Below, piece after piece: positions 53,394 through 62,740 of a stretch of 64,000 bases of DNA. Both the position numbers and the translations under genes were made by a program. The notes under the pieces were generated by a model, which was given only the letters and a program-made list of their open reading frames with translations, made no database searches and had not been told where the DNA came from. Source of the DNA: Clostridium zeae (lineage in GTDB: Bacteria; Bacillota; Clostridia; Clostridiales; Clostridiaceae); assembly GCF_017312485.1 (NCBI RefSeq), contig NZ_BMBA01000001.1, positions 434,001 through 498,000 on the forward strand. Direction: 5' to 3'. Numbering within the stretch: the first letter of the stretch is position 1; the number at the start of each line of letters is the position of its first letter.

Positions 53394-54014
53394 ATGTATA
53401 ACACTGTTATTTTTGATATTGATGGAACTATTTTAGATACAGAATTTGCAGTACTTTCTTCTCTACAGAAATTAGTATATGAAGAAACTGACAAAAGACT
53501 AAGCTTTGAAGATTTAATCTTCTCTTTTGGAATCACAGGTGAAGCTGCGCTTACACAGCTTGGAATAAAAGATCCTAAGAAAGGCTGCGTCAAGTGGAAT
53601 GAATACTTAAGGGATTATTTTCATCATGTAAAAGTTTTTGATGATATGGAAGAAACTTTATCAAAACTTCATGAAATGAACATTTCTATTGGGATAGTTA
53701 CCTCTAAAACAAAAATAGAATATGACGCTGACTTTATACCCTTTGGACTATCTAATTTCTTTAATATAGTTGTTTGTGCAGATGACACCGAAAAGCATAA
53801 ACCTGATCCTGAACCAATCCTAAAATTCATCGAGCTTTCAGGCTCAGATACATCAAACGCAATATATGTAGGAGATACAATATATGATTTTAGATGTGCA
53901 CAGGACTCTCATATAGATTTTGCCTTAGCATCTTGGGGCTGTAAATCTCAAGATGGTATAAACGCAGCTTATATTTTAAAAAATCCAAAAGAGTTATTAG
54001 TAATAGTTAGGTAG
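53394..54014 (+). CDS. HAD-superfamily phosphatase (PGP/PpaX-like)
   Basis: 206 residues. Motif I FDIDGTILDTE (about 6-16), cap domain, motif II IGIVTSKTK, motif III EKHKPDPEPI (Lys about 139), motif IV YVGDTIYDFRCAQDS. The E-K-H-K-P-D-P form and cap type place it with phosphoglycolate phosphatases and PpaX-type pyrophosphatases. GGAGG lies 7 bases before the ATG. It is a different gene from the minus-strand HAD at 51582; sequence similarity is limited to the motifs. Confidence 0.88.
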   Translation: MYNTVIFDIDGTILDTEFAVLSSLQKLVYEETDKRLSFEDLIFSFGITGEAALTQLGIKDPKKGCVKWNEYLRDYFHHVKVFDDMEETLSKLHEMNISIGIVTSKTKIEYDADFIPFGLSNFFNIVVCADDTEKHKPDPEPILKFIELSGSDTSNAIYVGDTIYDFRCAQDSHIDFALASWGCKSQDGINAAYILKNPKELLVIVR

Positions 54015-54075
54015 TATATTATTGAGTATATTTTCAAATATGGAACAGTGCAACTTTTATCTATAATTTAAGCTT

Positions 54076-54597
54076 CTAATATCTATAAACGCTTACTACA
54101 TAGTTAGTATTAGGTAGAACCTCTACATGATATTTCTTCCCCTTTGTAAGGAAGCTTTTAGAATATTGTCCATTAAACTCAAAGTCTTTATCTCCTACTG
54201 TAAGTTTTGTGATAGTTGTTCTACCTTTTATTACCTTAAAGTCTTTTAATTGTCCATCATAGGCTTCATATTGTGAGTTAATCATGTTAGGTAAATCTTT
54301 ATAATAAGGAGCTGCCATAGATGCAAAAACGATTGATAATATTATCAAAAATGTGCCGAGAACTTTTGCTTTTATTTTTACACTAGGATTTTCTTGTTTA
54401 TCTTTAAAAATAATTAAATTAGAAATACCTACTCCAAATATTAATATTGTAAAAAAACTAATACCAATAATATGCCCTAAAAATACTATTTTGAAATTTT
54501 TAGATGATTCCATTATAAAAGGAACTATTAGCCCTATAATAAATATTGGAATTGCAGAAATACACATTATATTTTTAGCTTTTTTCTTGAATTTCAT
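54076..54597 (-). CDS. Membrane protein of unknown function
   Basis: 173 residues. Three membrane helices (NIMCISAIPIFIIGLIVPFI, IVFLGHIIGISFFTILIFGVGIS, VLGTFLIILSIVFASMAA) precede a C-terminal extracellular segment of about 65 residues (YDGQLKDFKVIKGRTTITKLTVGDKDFEFNGQYSKSFLTKGKKYHVEVLPNTNYVVSVYRY). The tail looks like a small beta-barrel. No family recognised. A weak Shine-Dalgarno (GGAGCGAGAGCA) precedes the ATG. Confidence 0.7.
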   Translation of the reverse strand: MKFKKKAKNIMCISAIPIFIIGLIVPFIMESSKNFKIVFLGHIIGISFFTILIFGVGISNLIIFKDKQENPSVKIKAKVLGTFLIILSIVFASMAAPYYKDLPNMINSQYEAYDGQLKDFKVIKGRTTITKLTVGDKDFEFNGQYSKSFLTKGKKYHVEVLPNTNYVVSVYRY

Positions 54598-54734
54598 TGC
54601 TCTCGCTCCTAAAATTGTATTTATTACCTTCTTAGCATGTAATATTTTATGATATTACTATAACCTTATAACACTTTGAGGATTTATATATTTAGCTTCA
54701 ATAATTGTAAAGCTAAATCAAACAGGACTTAGCT

Positions 54735-55550
54735 CTATATCTTTAACATAATTTTTATGAAATAATAAACAAACGGCGCTGCTAATAGGATACTATCAAA
54801 TCTATCTAAGATTCCCCCATGTCCAGGAATTATATTTCCAAAATCCTTAATTCCATTGAATCTTTTTATTAAGGAAGCTACTAAATCACCACATTGTGAT
54901 ATCACTGCCCCTATAACTCCCATAATTAAGGAAAAATACAAGAAGTTATTTGCATGAAATTCTGAGAAATTTAAAATTATTATTCCATATAAAAAAGCCA
55001 TCAATGTTGCGCCAATTACTCCACCTACAAATCCCTCAATAGATTTATTTGGGCTTAACTCTGGAGTTAATTTATTCTTACCAAAGGTCTTACCAACTGC
55101 ATATGCAAAGGTATCAGCACTCCAGGCTATTATAAATACAAACCAAACAAATATGCTTCCATAGGCATTCATGCTAATTATTTGACGTACAAATGAAAAC
55201 ATGAAAGTAATATAGAAAAATCCTATAAATGTTATAGATATGTTTTTTGCGTTTTGTTTACTATAAAAAAACACTGAGTAAAACACTAAAAAAATAGAGA
55301 ATAAAATGATGAACAATCCTAGATTTGAACTGAGATTAGGTAATACAAATACGTAATATAAAAAAGAAAAACCTATTCCTATCATTGAATAATTGGCATT
55401 AAAATTTTTAAATGATTTATAAAATTCATTAAGTCCAATCATTATAATTATAAGAAGAGTAACATTTAAAAGTATTGAATTTTTGCTAACCAGTATTCCG
55501 ATTAAAATTGGCAAGCCGATGACTGAACTTATTATTCTTTGCTTCATCAT
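54735..55550 (-). CDS. cdsA: Phosphatidate cytidylyltransferase (CdsA)
   Basis: 271 residues with about eight membrane helices. The family signature near the C-terminus is complete: GDLVASLIKRFNGIKDFGNIIPGHGGILDRFDS. The mid motif SADTFAYAVGKTFGKNKLTPELSPNKSIEG binds substrate. It makes CDP-diacylglycerol from CTP and phosphatidic acid. The usual clostridial cdsA lies between uppS and dxr; here it follows a set of unrelated genes, so this may be a second copy. It is 46 bp after the gene at 55597. AGGAGGAGTATG gives the start. Confidence 0.9.
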   Translation of the reverse strand: MMKQRIISSVIGLPILIGILVSKNSILLNVTLLIIIMIGLNEFYKSFKNFNANYSMIGIGFSFLYYVFVLPNLSSNLGLFIILFSIFLVFYSVFFYSKQNAKNISITFIGFFYITFMFSFVRQIISMNAYGSIFVWFVFIIAWSADTFAYAVGKTFGKNKLTPELSPNKSIEGFVGGVIGATLMAFLYGIIILNFSEFHANNFLYFSLIMGVIGAVISQCGDLVASLIKRFNGIKDFGNIIPGHGGILDRFDSILLAAPFVYYFIKIMLKI

Positions 55551-55596
55551 ACTCCTCCTAATAATCTAATATACTAATTTCTATTATAGTAATGCT

Positions 55597-56148
55597 TTAT
55601 TTAAATATAGAACTATTATTAATATCTACATCACACCAAACTTGAACCTCTATATATCTATCTGGTCCCTTTTCACCATTTTTGTTCCATTCTTGAGGAA
55701 GTCCATATATTGATACAACTTCTTTTATCTCTTCTAAGGTATAAACCTTTTTACGATAAGGTTTTTGATCATTATATCTCATAGCTGGAAAAATATCTCC
55801 ATAAGTAAAACTTATAGTATTATGATCAAAAAATTCTATTGGAATTTTGAGTTCTTGTCCATCTTTATACCATTCTTTAATCCATTGGCATGGACCTAAA
55901 GTCATAGAAATAGGTGTCTCTCTTAATGGCTTACCACCTTTTTCAATAAAAAGCGTTCTAACCATTTGCTCTAATTCCCTTCTAATAGTCATGTAATCTT
56001 TCGATCTCTTACTAGCAAAGGTTTCTTCATTTCTACGTATCTTTTCTAATTCCTTTTCAGACTGTTCCTCTGATAAATCAGATAAAGTTTTAAAAGGACC
56101 AACTTCATCTTCATAATAATGATAAAGGTAGTTAGGTAAGCTATTCAA
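55597..56148 (-). CDS. Conserved protein of unknown function
   Basis: 183 residues, soluble. It starts MNSLPNYLYHYYEDEVGPFKTLSDLS; later parts include FASKRSKDYMTIRRELEQMVRTLFIEKGGKP, SMTLGPCQWIKEWYKDGQELKIPIEFFD and VYTLEEIKEVVSIYGLPQEW. I have seen this pattern in widespread bacterial hypothetical proteins with no known activity. Its start overlaps the end of the nitrilase-like gene by 8 bases, so the two are translationally coupled. Confidence 0.75.
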   Translation of the reverse strand: MNSLPNYLYHYYEDEVGPFKTLSDLSEEQSEKELEKIRRNEETFASKRSKDYMTIRRELEQMVRTLFIEKGGKPLRETPISMTLGPCQWIKEWYKDGQELKIPIEFFDHNTISFTYGDIFPAMRYNDQKPYRKKVYTLEEIKEVVSIYGLPQEWNKNGEKGPDRYIEVQVWCDVDINNSSIFK

Positions 56149-56791
56149 TTATCTCAACCTTTCTTGTATTTAAATCTACAATTCTAGCTCTAGGATCTGA
56201 CTTTGAAATGAATATTGGCTCTCCATTACTATCAATACAATATGAAATAGGAATTGATACCCCGCAATTTCTATAAGACCCATCTGCGTGACTTGTTCCA
56301 ATAACTATGGTTTTATAAGTTTTTGCAATAGCCTTTGCCTCCCCCACCCATTGCTCAAACTGTTCCTCACTAAACATACCTACTCCAATTGGATGTGCAA
56401 TAAAATCAATTTTTTCTTCTACTCTTTTTAAATCTCTATTAGCCTTTAGGATTTCCATACATAATATGTATCCAATTGTATTATTATTATAAGCAACAGT
56501 TAAGGGATCGTATAATTCTACATTTTCATCCGGTATAGTTTTAGGTCTTTCTAAGATCTGCTTACCCTCACTGCTTATTATTACAGCTCTATCTTTGTTA
56601 TCCTTTCGGTAAGAAGATACTATTGTAACTTTATAGTCTTTAGCTACTTTACATGCTTCTTCTAATACTTTTTCATCTGATAAATATCCTTCAGGATATA
56701 GTACTAAATCAATTTTATTGTTAGCTTTTATAGCATTTTTCATATGTTCAATTTGTTTTTCATGTATTGGTTGTCCAATTAAAATTCTCAT
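56141..56791 (-). CDS. Nitrilase-superfamily (carbon-nitrogen hydrolase) protein
   Basis: 216 residues from an ATG with GTGGGGAA about 6 bases upstream; a longer frame begins 42 bases earlier without such a site. The triad expected for the family is visible: Glu in VLYPEGYLS (about 34), Lys in ERPKTIPDE (about 84), Cys in IGYILCMEIL (about 110). It is shorter than typical nitrilases (about 260-300 residues), mainly in the C-terminal half. The amide or nitrile substrate is unknown. It overlaps the next gene. Confidence 0.8.
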   Translation of the reverse strand: MRILIGQPIHEKQIEHMKNAIKANNKIDLVLYPEGYLSDEKVLEEACKVAKDYKVTIVSSYRKDNKDRAVIISSEGKQILERPKTIPDENVELYDPLTVAYNNNTIGYILCMEILKANRDLKRVEEKIDFIAHPIGVGMFSEEQFEQWVGEAKAIAKTYKTIVIGTSHADGSYRNCGVSIPISYCIDSNGEPIFISKSDPRARIVDLNTRKVEIIE

Positions 56792-56851
56792 AATAATTCC
56801 CCACAAGTAAACTTTTCTAATTTTTATATTCATATGATTTTATAGTTTTCT

Positions 56852-57184
56852 TTATTCAAACAAATCATTCACTACCGGAATTACATTAATCAATGGCTCT
56901 TCGTATGGATGAATTTTTCTTATAATTTTTAAAGCATCCTTTACGTATTCCCTCTTACATCTAAGCTCCATCTTACATTCTTCGCCTTTGCAAATCTTTC
57001 CTAACTCACCGTTAAAAGGATTGGAGCCTTCTAAAGGTCTCCAGTACCCTCTTACATCAGTTAAAGACATAACGTTATCATAATTCCCCACAGTGCATGC
57101 GTTAACCTTATTTAGCTCATTTCTCAAAGTCACCACATATTCTTCTGGAATATATATTTCAATTTTTACTTCCTTGAAATCCAT
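56852..57184 (-). CDS. Standalone YqfO/NIF3 insert-domain (CutA/PII-like) protein
   Basis: 110 residues. VKIEIYIPEEYVVTLRNELNKVNACTVGNYDNVMSLTDVRGYWRPLEGSNPFNGELGKI and RKIHPYEEPLINVIPV match the middle domain of YqfO (DUF34/NIF3) proteins. That domain has a ferredoxin-like trimeric fold related to CutA and PII, and is here encoded alone. The HPYEE motif is the family mark. It probably binds a ligand or metal as a trimer; the role is unknown. GAGGAGAAAGTTTT precedes the ATG. Confidence 0.8.
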   Translation of the reverse strand: MDFKEVKIEIYIPEEYVVTLRNELNKVNACTVGNYDNVMSLTDVRGYWRPLEGSNPFNGELGKICKGEECKMELRCKREYVKDALKIIRKIHPYEEPLINVIPVVNDLFE

Positions 57185-57219
57185 AAAACTTTCTCCTCTC
57201 TATTAAAATCTAAGGTTTA

Positions 57220-57945
57220 TTAAGAAGTGATACCTCTATAATTTGCTTTTATGAAATCAACATATTTATTATAAAGAGCAGTCTCACTTACATTAAGAAC
57301 CTCATCAAATTTATTCGGTGCCTTTATTAACTTTCTTAGTTTATCATAGCCAAACAAATTCACTATAGCTTCAACCATAGTATATGAGTATTGATAGCCA
57401 TTGAGAGCAAAAAATTTCTCAAAATCTTCTCCAGTGTCTAAGTCTTTGAAAGTAGGAATATTTCCATTACTAAGCCCTTCAATAATAGTTTCTCTTATCC
57501 ATTTTTCACTATTATCCTTGGCTTCATAGCAAGCAATCCCTTCATTTAACCACCTTGGAGTATTACTATTTATTTTATTAATTAAAATATGTACAAATTC
57601 ATGAATTGCAGTATTTAGTACATTATCAAAATTAGATCCTGGTGGCGGATTTAGAGGTGATGCTATTATAATCTTGCCAGCACCAAGCCCTCCTCTTATC
57701 CAATCAGGAGCATCTTGTAGCCCTAAAGCTAAATGAAGTGATTTAAGGTTAGAATAAATTTCTAAAATAAGTTTACTATCTAACTTCTGCTCTAAATTAA
57801 TTGTTATTCTACTATAATTATCTTCTAGCACATCTATAACTTTACCTATACACTTTCTATCATTTTCTCTAAAATAGACTGTAAAATGCTCTGCCTCTAC
57901 TCTTAAGTTAAGGTTATTTTCTTCTTCATTATTAGAATCATTCAT
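57220..57945 (-). CDS. Peptidase MA-like gluzincin metalloprotease
   Basis: 241 residues with no clear signal peptide. Zinc motif HEFVH (about 120) is followed by NEGIACYEA (about 145), giving HExxH plus a downstream Glu as in the peptidase MA/gluzincin clan. Upstream IIIASPLNPPPGSNFDNVLNTAI is the usual substrate-edge region. The N-terminus is rich in Asn and Glu. It starts a run of five close minus-strand genes ending in cdsA. AAGGTGATGATAGA precedes the ATG. Confidence 0.82.
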   Translation of the reverse strand: MNDSNNEEENNLNLRVEAEHFTVYFRENDRKCIGKVIDVLEDNYSRITINLEQKLDSKLILEIYSNLKSLHLALGLQDAPDWIRGGLGAGKIIIASPLNPPPGSNFDNVLNTAIHEFVHILINKINSNTPRWLNEGIACYEAKDNSEKWIRETIIEGLSNGNIPTFKDLDTGEDFEKFFALNGYQYSYTMVEAIVNLFGYDKLRKLIKAPNKFDEVLNVSETALYNKYVDFIKANYRGITS

Positions 57946-58042
57946 TCTATCATCACCTTCTCAGATTTATATTAACATTTGAGTTTATTTAGATAGGTAT
58001 AATTTAGTTAAAAGACTTTATTATTAATCACTTCCCCCACTT

Positions 58043-58570
58043 CTAAGGTATTAAGCTATAAACCTCGCTTATGCTTTTGTCTAAACTCTTCAAATTACTT
58101 AAACTTTCATTCATACCTGAGATAAGGAAAAAACTTATGAATAAAAGAGGTAATACTAACAATATTTTAAAAATTATATTAATTTTAATACTTTTATCCA
58201 ATAAGGACATTATAGAAAAAGCCAAGAATAAACATACACTAATTATTAAATTGAAAACTTCACTTTTCATCTTTCTTAGTGCCACAATCATATCTTTAAA
58301 GTTTTGAAGTCTTCCACTATTTTCTTCGTTTTCGATGATATTCTTCCTTGTTTGCTTATCAGATATTGAGATATCCCAGCTAGTATCACGTTTACCACCG
58401 TTTCCTACAAATTTCGTTTTTGCGTAGTACTTCCCAGTTTTAAAAAGAAATACACCTTCTTCAGATTTCGATGTTGCATTATAAAATATAGTACTAAAAC
58501 TGCTACTAGTAATGGAAATTACATATAACATAGTAAATAATACTGTAAATATCACATATCTATATCTCAA
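58043..58570 (-). CDS. Membrane protein with extracytoplasmic loop, unknown function
   Basis: 175 residues. TM1 (YRYVIFTVLFTMLYVISITSSS), an extracellular loop of about 75 residues (YYAKTKFVGNGGKRDTSWDISISDKQTRKNI), then two helices (VFNLIISVCLFLAFSIMSLL and IIFKILLVLPLLFISFFLISG). AGGAGG lies 9 bases before the ATG. No family recognised. Confidence 0.7.
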   Translation of the reverse strand: MRYRYVIFTVLFTMLYVISITSSSFSTIFYNATSKSEEGVFLFKTGKYYAKTKFVGNGGKRDTSWDISISDKQTRKNIIENEENSGRLQNFKDMIVALRKMKSEVFNLIISVCLFLAFSIMSLLDKSIKINIIFKILLVLPLLFISFFLISGMNESLSNLKSLDKSISEVYSLIP

Positions 58571-58758
58571 AATAGTCCTCCTATTAACTAAACAATTAAT
58601 GTTTTATTCATCACCATAATATTCTATTAATTTAGATAATTATAACCCAGCTTACTTGTAGCAGCATCGCAATAATCTCTACTAAGAATTTGTTATCTAT
58701 ACTTATCTTATATTCGTTTATTCACTGGTAGCTAATCCTGCTTTTTAGTGCAAATCTA

Positions 58759-59127
58759 TTAGCCTTGTGCATCTTCAAGAATTTCTTTTTGAAGCTTCTT
58801 GCTTAAAGAGTTAAGTACTATTCTATATGACATATCTATCATCTGCTTTACCACGTTGTCAGGTACATTTCCATCAAAATATACTGAATTCCAATGTAGT
58901 TTATTCATGTGATAACCTGGAATTATATGTTCATATTCATCTCTCAGCATCTGTCCAAAGAATGGCTCACACTTAATTGTAATAATAGGCTTATCATACT
59001 TATCCCCTCCTATCATAAGAAAAATCTTTTCTCCAATTAAGTATCTAGTTGCATTCCACTCTTCCTTAAAGTCTTTTATAGCGCCTTGTTTTGAAAGGCA
59101 ATATTCATCTAACCATTCATAGTTCAT
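58759..59127 (-). CDS. MmcQ/YjbR-family protein
   Basis: 122 residues. DEYCLSKQGAIKDFKEEWNATRYLIGEKIFLMIGGDKYDKPIITIKCEPFFGQMLRDEYEHIIPGYHMNKLHWNSVYFDG fits the double-wing MmcQ/YjbR fold (a CyaY-like DNA-binding-type domain). The exact role is not established. It lies 15 bp after the HD gene in the same direction and is likely co-transcribed. AAGGAGTG precedes the ATG. Confidence 0.85.
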   Translation of the reverse strand: MNYEWLDEYCLSKQGAIKDFKEEWNATRYLIGEKIFLMIGGDKYDKPIITIKCEPFFGQMLRDEYEHIIPGYHMNKLHWNSVYFDGNVPDNVVKQMIDMSYRIVLNSLSKKLQKEILEDAQG

Positions 59128-59142
59128 AATAACACTCCTTTT

Positions 59143-59616
59143 CTAATGTTCCTTATCAATATCTAATTCCTTAAATAGTTTAGCTAATCTTTCTTTTTCA
59201 TGTTCAATCACAGAAAATCCTATATTATATGAAAAATGTTGCAGCACATCAGCATCCTTAAGAATTTCCTCATAGATACCGCCTACATCATTTTTATTGC
59301 TATGGTTATAAATAGCTTTGCAAATAATATTTATTTCTTCTTCAGTAAACAACTTAAGTTCATTTAAAATTTTCCTTGCCTCTATAGACCCTAATTTTGC
59401 GTGTTCATAGCTATCTCCTGTTTTATAAGTATAAATATCATGCAATATTCCTGAAATCGCACTTAACTCTGCGTTTGCTCCCCTTCTTAATGAAAGAATG
59501 CTACAGTAAGAAGATACTCCATATAAGTGAACATACCCATGACGCCTTACTTCTGCATTAGACTGCTTTATTAAAATACTATCTACTGCATCATGAACTT
59601 TTTCTAATCTATTCAT
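59143..59616 (-). CDS. HD-domain phosphohydrolase
   Basis: 157 residues. The H..HD..D set is YVHLYGVSSYCSILSLRRG (His about 29), GILHDIYTYK (His-Asp about 57-58) and LKDADVLQHF (Asp about 122), an HD hydrolase of nucleotides or phosphate esters. The layout resembles small YedJ/YfbR-like proteins. No strong Shine-Dalgarno is seen before the ATG. It precedes yjbR. Confidence 0.83.
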   Translation of the reverse strand: MNRLEKVHDAVDSILIKQSNAEVRRHGYVHLYGVSSYCSILSLRRGANAELSAISGILHDIYTYKTGDSYEHAKLGSIEARKILNELKLFTEEEINIICKAIYNHSNKNDVGGIYEEILKDADVLQHFSYNIGFSVIEHEKERLAKLFKELDIDKEH

Positions 59617-59829
59617 AAACTTACTTAATGCTTAACTTAAAATTTCACCTTAAAGCACTAACCACCCTCCATTTCATATCTATTGGAATATCCACTTTAA
59701 ATTATATCATTAATTTTCTGTTTATGTAAAAATAATGAAACCCCACTGTAACCTATGTTTCTTTTTTACATGATAAAATCTTTACATAATATTATATAAT
59801 CAATACATATAATCATTGGAGGTAGTGAC

Positions 59830-60009
59830 ATGAGTTCATCATTAAAAGAAATTATAATAAAATTCATACTTGTTTTCATTGTACTTTTCTTATTAGGTAA
59901 TTTTATTCCATGGCTTCAAATAAATGCAATTAAAGCAGTTGCCATATCAGCTGGTATATCTATAGTTGATACATTCGCTCTTATGTTTAAAAAGAATAAA
60001 AAAGCTTAG
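59830..60009 (+). CDS. 59-residue two-helix membrane protein
   Basis: MSSSLKEIIIKFILVFIVLF is the start; the second hydrophobic part is AIKAVAISAGISIVDTFALMF, and the C-terminus is basic (KKNKKA). GGAGG lies 8 bases before the ATG. Short size, good start signal and a strong terminator downstream support a real gene. Function unknown. Confidence 0.72.
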   Translation: MSSSLKEIIIKFILVFIVLFLLGNFIPWLQINAIKAVAISAGISIVDTFALMFKKNKKA

Positions 60010-60105
60010 CTTATTAAAGTTATAAATCCCATAGATATATTTTCACAAGCTATACTTAATACCGTAATAGTTTAATTTTTACTTATTGAGATATAAAAAT
60101 ATTCA

Positions 60106-60142
60106 AAAAAAAGCACTTCTGCCATTCAGAAGTGCTTTTTAG
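60106..60142. terminator. Bidirectional terminator between convergent genes
   Basis: AAAAAGCACTTCTG / CAGAAGTGCTTTTT, perfect, with a 5-base loop. Confidence 0.92.
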
Positions 60143-60190
60143 CTTTAAGAAAATATAAAATTACAAATATATAATCTTTTAGATATGAAT

Positions 60191-60586
60191 TTATTTTAAT
60201 TTACTTAACACCAAAAGTTCCGTTTTCCCATCCCATTCAACTTTGACATTTATGCCTCTATCAGTATCACTAGGCATTCCACCAGTATTTTTCATTTTGT
60301 CACTGTACTCATTGCTATCTTTAAGTATAAATTGATTGCTTTCTCCTTCTTTAGGTCCATCAATTAAATATTGAACTTCATCTTTTGGTTTTGCATCTGT
60401 TCCAATATATTTAAATGTATAATAACTATCATGTTTCTTTTCGTTTCCTTCTATCTTGTAAGTTACTTCCCAATTCTGGCTTTTCCCTTCATAGTTGATT
60501 ATAGTGTTGCTCACCATACTTTCTTTACTCTTACAACCAACTAAAAATAGTGATAAAATAACCATTACATAAATAATTTTCTTCAT
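60191..60586 (-). CDS. Small lipoprotein of unknown function
   Basis: 131 residues. A lipoprotein signal (MKKIIYVMVILSLFLVGC, Cys 18) leads to a beta-rich domain (NYEGKSQNWEVTYKIEGNEKK; GINVKVEWDGKTELLVLSKL) like the small Ig-like lipoproteins found in Bacillota. Acts on the outer face of the membrane. GGAGAG lies about 5 bases before the ATG. Confidence 0.82.
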   Translation of the reverse strand: MKKIIYVMVILSLFLVGCKSKESMVSNTIINYEGKSQNWEVTYKIEGNEKKHDSYYTFKYIGTDAKPKDEVQYLIDGPKEGESNQFILKDSNEYSDKMKNTGGMPSDTDRGINVKVEWDGKTELLVLSKLK

Positions 60587-60673
60587 ATGCTCTCCTGCCT
60601 TCTTTTTCTGTGTAATTAGTTTAATTAATGCATTTTATTTGGAACTGATCTATTTATAGAATCTATCCAAAAA

Positions 60674-61723
60674 CTAAATCCCAAGATAATTGTCTCCTGA
60701 CATTTCGCTTAGTGCTTGCCTAAACGAGCCCTCAAAGCTCTTATTATCTGGATCTACAGCAAGTTCACAACGAGCTGTATATGAAATTATATAAGTTGAA
60801 CATGCAGATATTTTCATAAGCTCCTCTTTAGTAAACTTTTTACCACGGGATTTTTCATATTCTCTTACAAATTCATAAGCTTCATGTTGTGATGGAGTTA
60901 TCTTAACTGGAATATCCCAAGTAGTAGTAAAAGTACTTGCAGCTATACCAAGTAAATGAAATTCGTCCTGTAGACACAAACTATCCCAATCATAAATCAT
61001 TACTATTTCATCATTAACAAAGCGAAAATGCTTCAAAGACCAATCACAGTGTCCTAATACTAAATTATCTGGAATTGAATTTATGATTTTCTTTGATTTT
61101 GCAGCAAGCTCATCAATCCAGGTAGCAGCTGTTCCTGCCTTGTTAAAATCAAATAACGCATTATGAGGAGCTGGAAAAAGCTTTTCATTTTTATAGAAAT
61201 TAAAGTATTCAAATCCATCCATGCTTTTGTATGCATCTGTAGCTTTAATTAACATTGCATACTGTTCTGCTATAGCTTTTCTGATACTTGGATTATGGGC
61301 ATCTTTTTGTACTCCAATATCTTCATAGCTATTAACAGTTACAATAACATCTCTATATTCAACAGGCGGCATAATAACTTTAGGACACGGAAATTTGAAT
61401 TCTGATAACTTCTCCTGTACTTTAGAAATAGCCTTCATTCCCTCAAAAGAGCATTGTGCTATGGAATCATCATTATTTGGCTTATTAATCTTTAGAAATA
61501 TTTCTCGTCCATTCTTCAATTTTAAGCCAAAGGACACTCCTACACTAAGACCTGCATATAAGCATTCATCAACTTCACTTTTAAGATAAGTCTTACAAAA
61601 CTCATCCACAAACTCTGTTAAACTCAAAGCATCTGTTGTACCAACAATGGATTTAGAAAGTATTAAATTTGGTTCATTTTCAAATAGTTTAGTCAACCTT
61701 TCATATAAGCTTCTTTCAACCAT
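60674..61723 (-). CDS. APH-family (protein-kinase-like) phosphotransferase
   Basis: 349 residues, soluble. The kinase-like lobe has a Lys in REIFLKINKP (about 80). The catalytic loop is LGHCDWSLKHFRF (His-Cys-Asp, about 225), followed by the metal-binding Asp in IYDWDSL (about 244). Aminoglycoside phosphotransferases, choline and homoserine kinases share this fold. Nothing marks it as an antibiotic-resistance enzyme. AGAGGTTAGAAATTT precedes the ATG. Alone. Confidence 0.8.
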   Translation of the reverse strand: MVERSLYERLTKLFENEPNLILSKSIVGTTDALSLTEFVDEFCKTYLKSEVDECLYAGLSVGVSFGLKLKNGREIFLKINKPNNDDSIAQCSFEGMKAISKVQEKLSEFKFPCPKVIMPPVEYRDVIVTVNSYEDIGVQKDAHNPSIRKAIAEQYAMLIKATDAYKSMDGFEYFNFYKNEKLFPAPHNALFDFNKAGTAATWIDELAAKSKKIINSIPDNLVLGHCDWSLKHFRFVNDEIVMIYDWDSLCLQDEFHLLGIAASTFTTTWDIPVKITPSQHEAYEFVREYEKSRGKKFTKEELMKISACSTYIISYTARCELAVDPDNKSFEGSFRQALSEMSGDNYLGI

Positions 61724-61890
61724 AAATTTCTAACCTCTCTTTTATTATCGTTATTTATATAACTCTTATACACCCAATTATTAATTATTTTTCTCTAAAA
61801 ATACACAAGTTTGATGCAAAACTATAATAATTCATGATGACATGACTTTAAAATATCAGTATTTCATTTATCTATAATTTAGTATATTTT

Positions 61891-62421
61891 TTAATATTGT
61901 TTTCCCAACACCCATATTAATCCGAAAAACATGACTGGAATCGTAATAAAAATAGAAACACATACAACCTTCAAATAAAAATCTGAATAGTCTTTACTTT
62001 TTTTTGCTAATGCATGATTTATAACATCAATGAAAATAGCCAAGGAAAATAGTCCTGCCCCAACTAATGTTGCATTTAAAGCCGATAATTTTATTCCAAG
62101 TGATTTATAATTTATAACAGCCTGTATTATAATAATAAGCCCAAAAAGCACTTGGGTATTAAAATATTTATTAATTTTACTATTGATGTTAACACCTTGA
62201 TCTTTATAAAACTTTTCTTTGTCTGAAAATCCTAATTCAACTGGTTTACCTAATTTACTATATACTAAATGCTCGTATTTTTTACTTTTAAGCATAAGGA
62301 CTTCATGTATAATACTTAATAATCCACCAACTATAAAAGCTTGCCCAATCCCTCCAGTTGCAGCTATAACTGAAAGTACTATTACTGATACTAATATCAA
62401 TAAGTATTTTCTTATATTCAT
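61891..62421 (-). CDS. Four-helix membrane protein of unknown function
   Basis: 176 residues from an ATG preceded by GGGGGAAGTGG; an earlier frame begins within that site. Helices: RKYLLILVSVIVLSVIAATGGI, VLFGLIIIIQAVINY, LNATLVGAGLFSLAIFIDVI and VVCVSIFITIPVMFFGLIWV; the loop KKYEHLVYSKLGKPVELGFSDKEKFYKDQG is cytosolic. No family recognised. Confidence 0.72.
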   Translation of the reverse strand: MNIRKYLLILVSVIVLSVIAATGGIGQAFIVGGLLSIIHEVLMLKSKKYEHLVYSKLGKPVELGFSDKEKFYKDQGVNINSKINKYFNTQVLFGLIIIIQAVINYKSLGIKLSALNATLVGAGLFSLAIFIDVINHALAKKSKDYSDFYLKVVCVSIFITIPVMFFGLIWVLGKQY

Positions 62422-62740
62422 AATCCACTTCCCCCTCATCTTCTAAATTTATTAGTTATCATAAAGATTCACTTTCTTTATATGTTTTTTTTATTCACTT
62501 CTTAATTTAGCTATGATAAGCATTCCATCATTTATTATACCATCAGCTGCCATTATGTGTAAAAATAAGCTATTTAAAGGTATACGTTTTATTGCGAGGT
62601 AGTTTATCTATATACTTTTTTCATTGATTTTCATATATTCTTGAATACATCTACTTGTAAAATACCATACTTATAAAAGGATATATAATTAATAGAAGCT
62701 TTTGAAAAGAATTCAATACATTTGATAAGGAGAATCTTAA

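Noticed and set aside
60674-61723. Calling the APH-fold protein an aminoglycoside-resistance enzyme
   Set aside because: Only the general kinase-like motifs are present; choline, homoserine and other small-molecule kinases share them.
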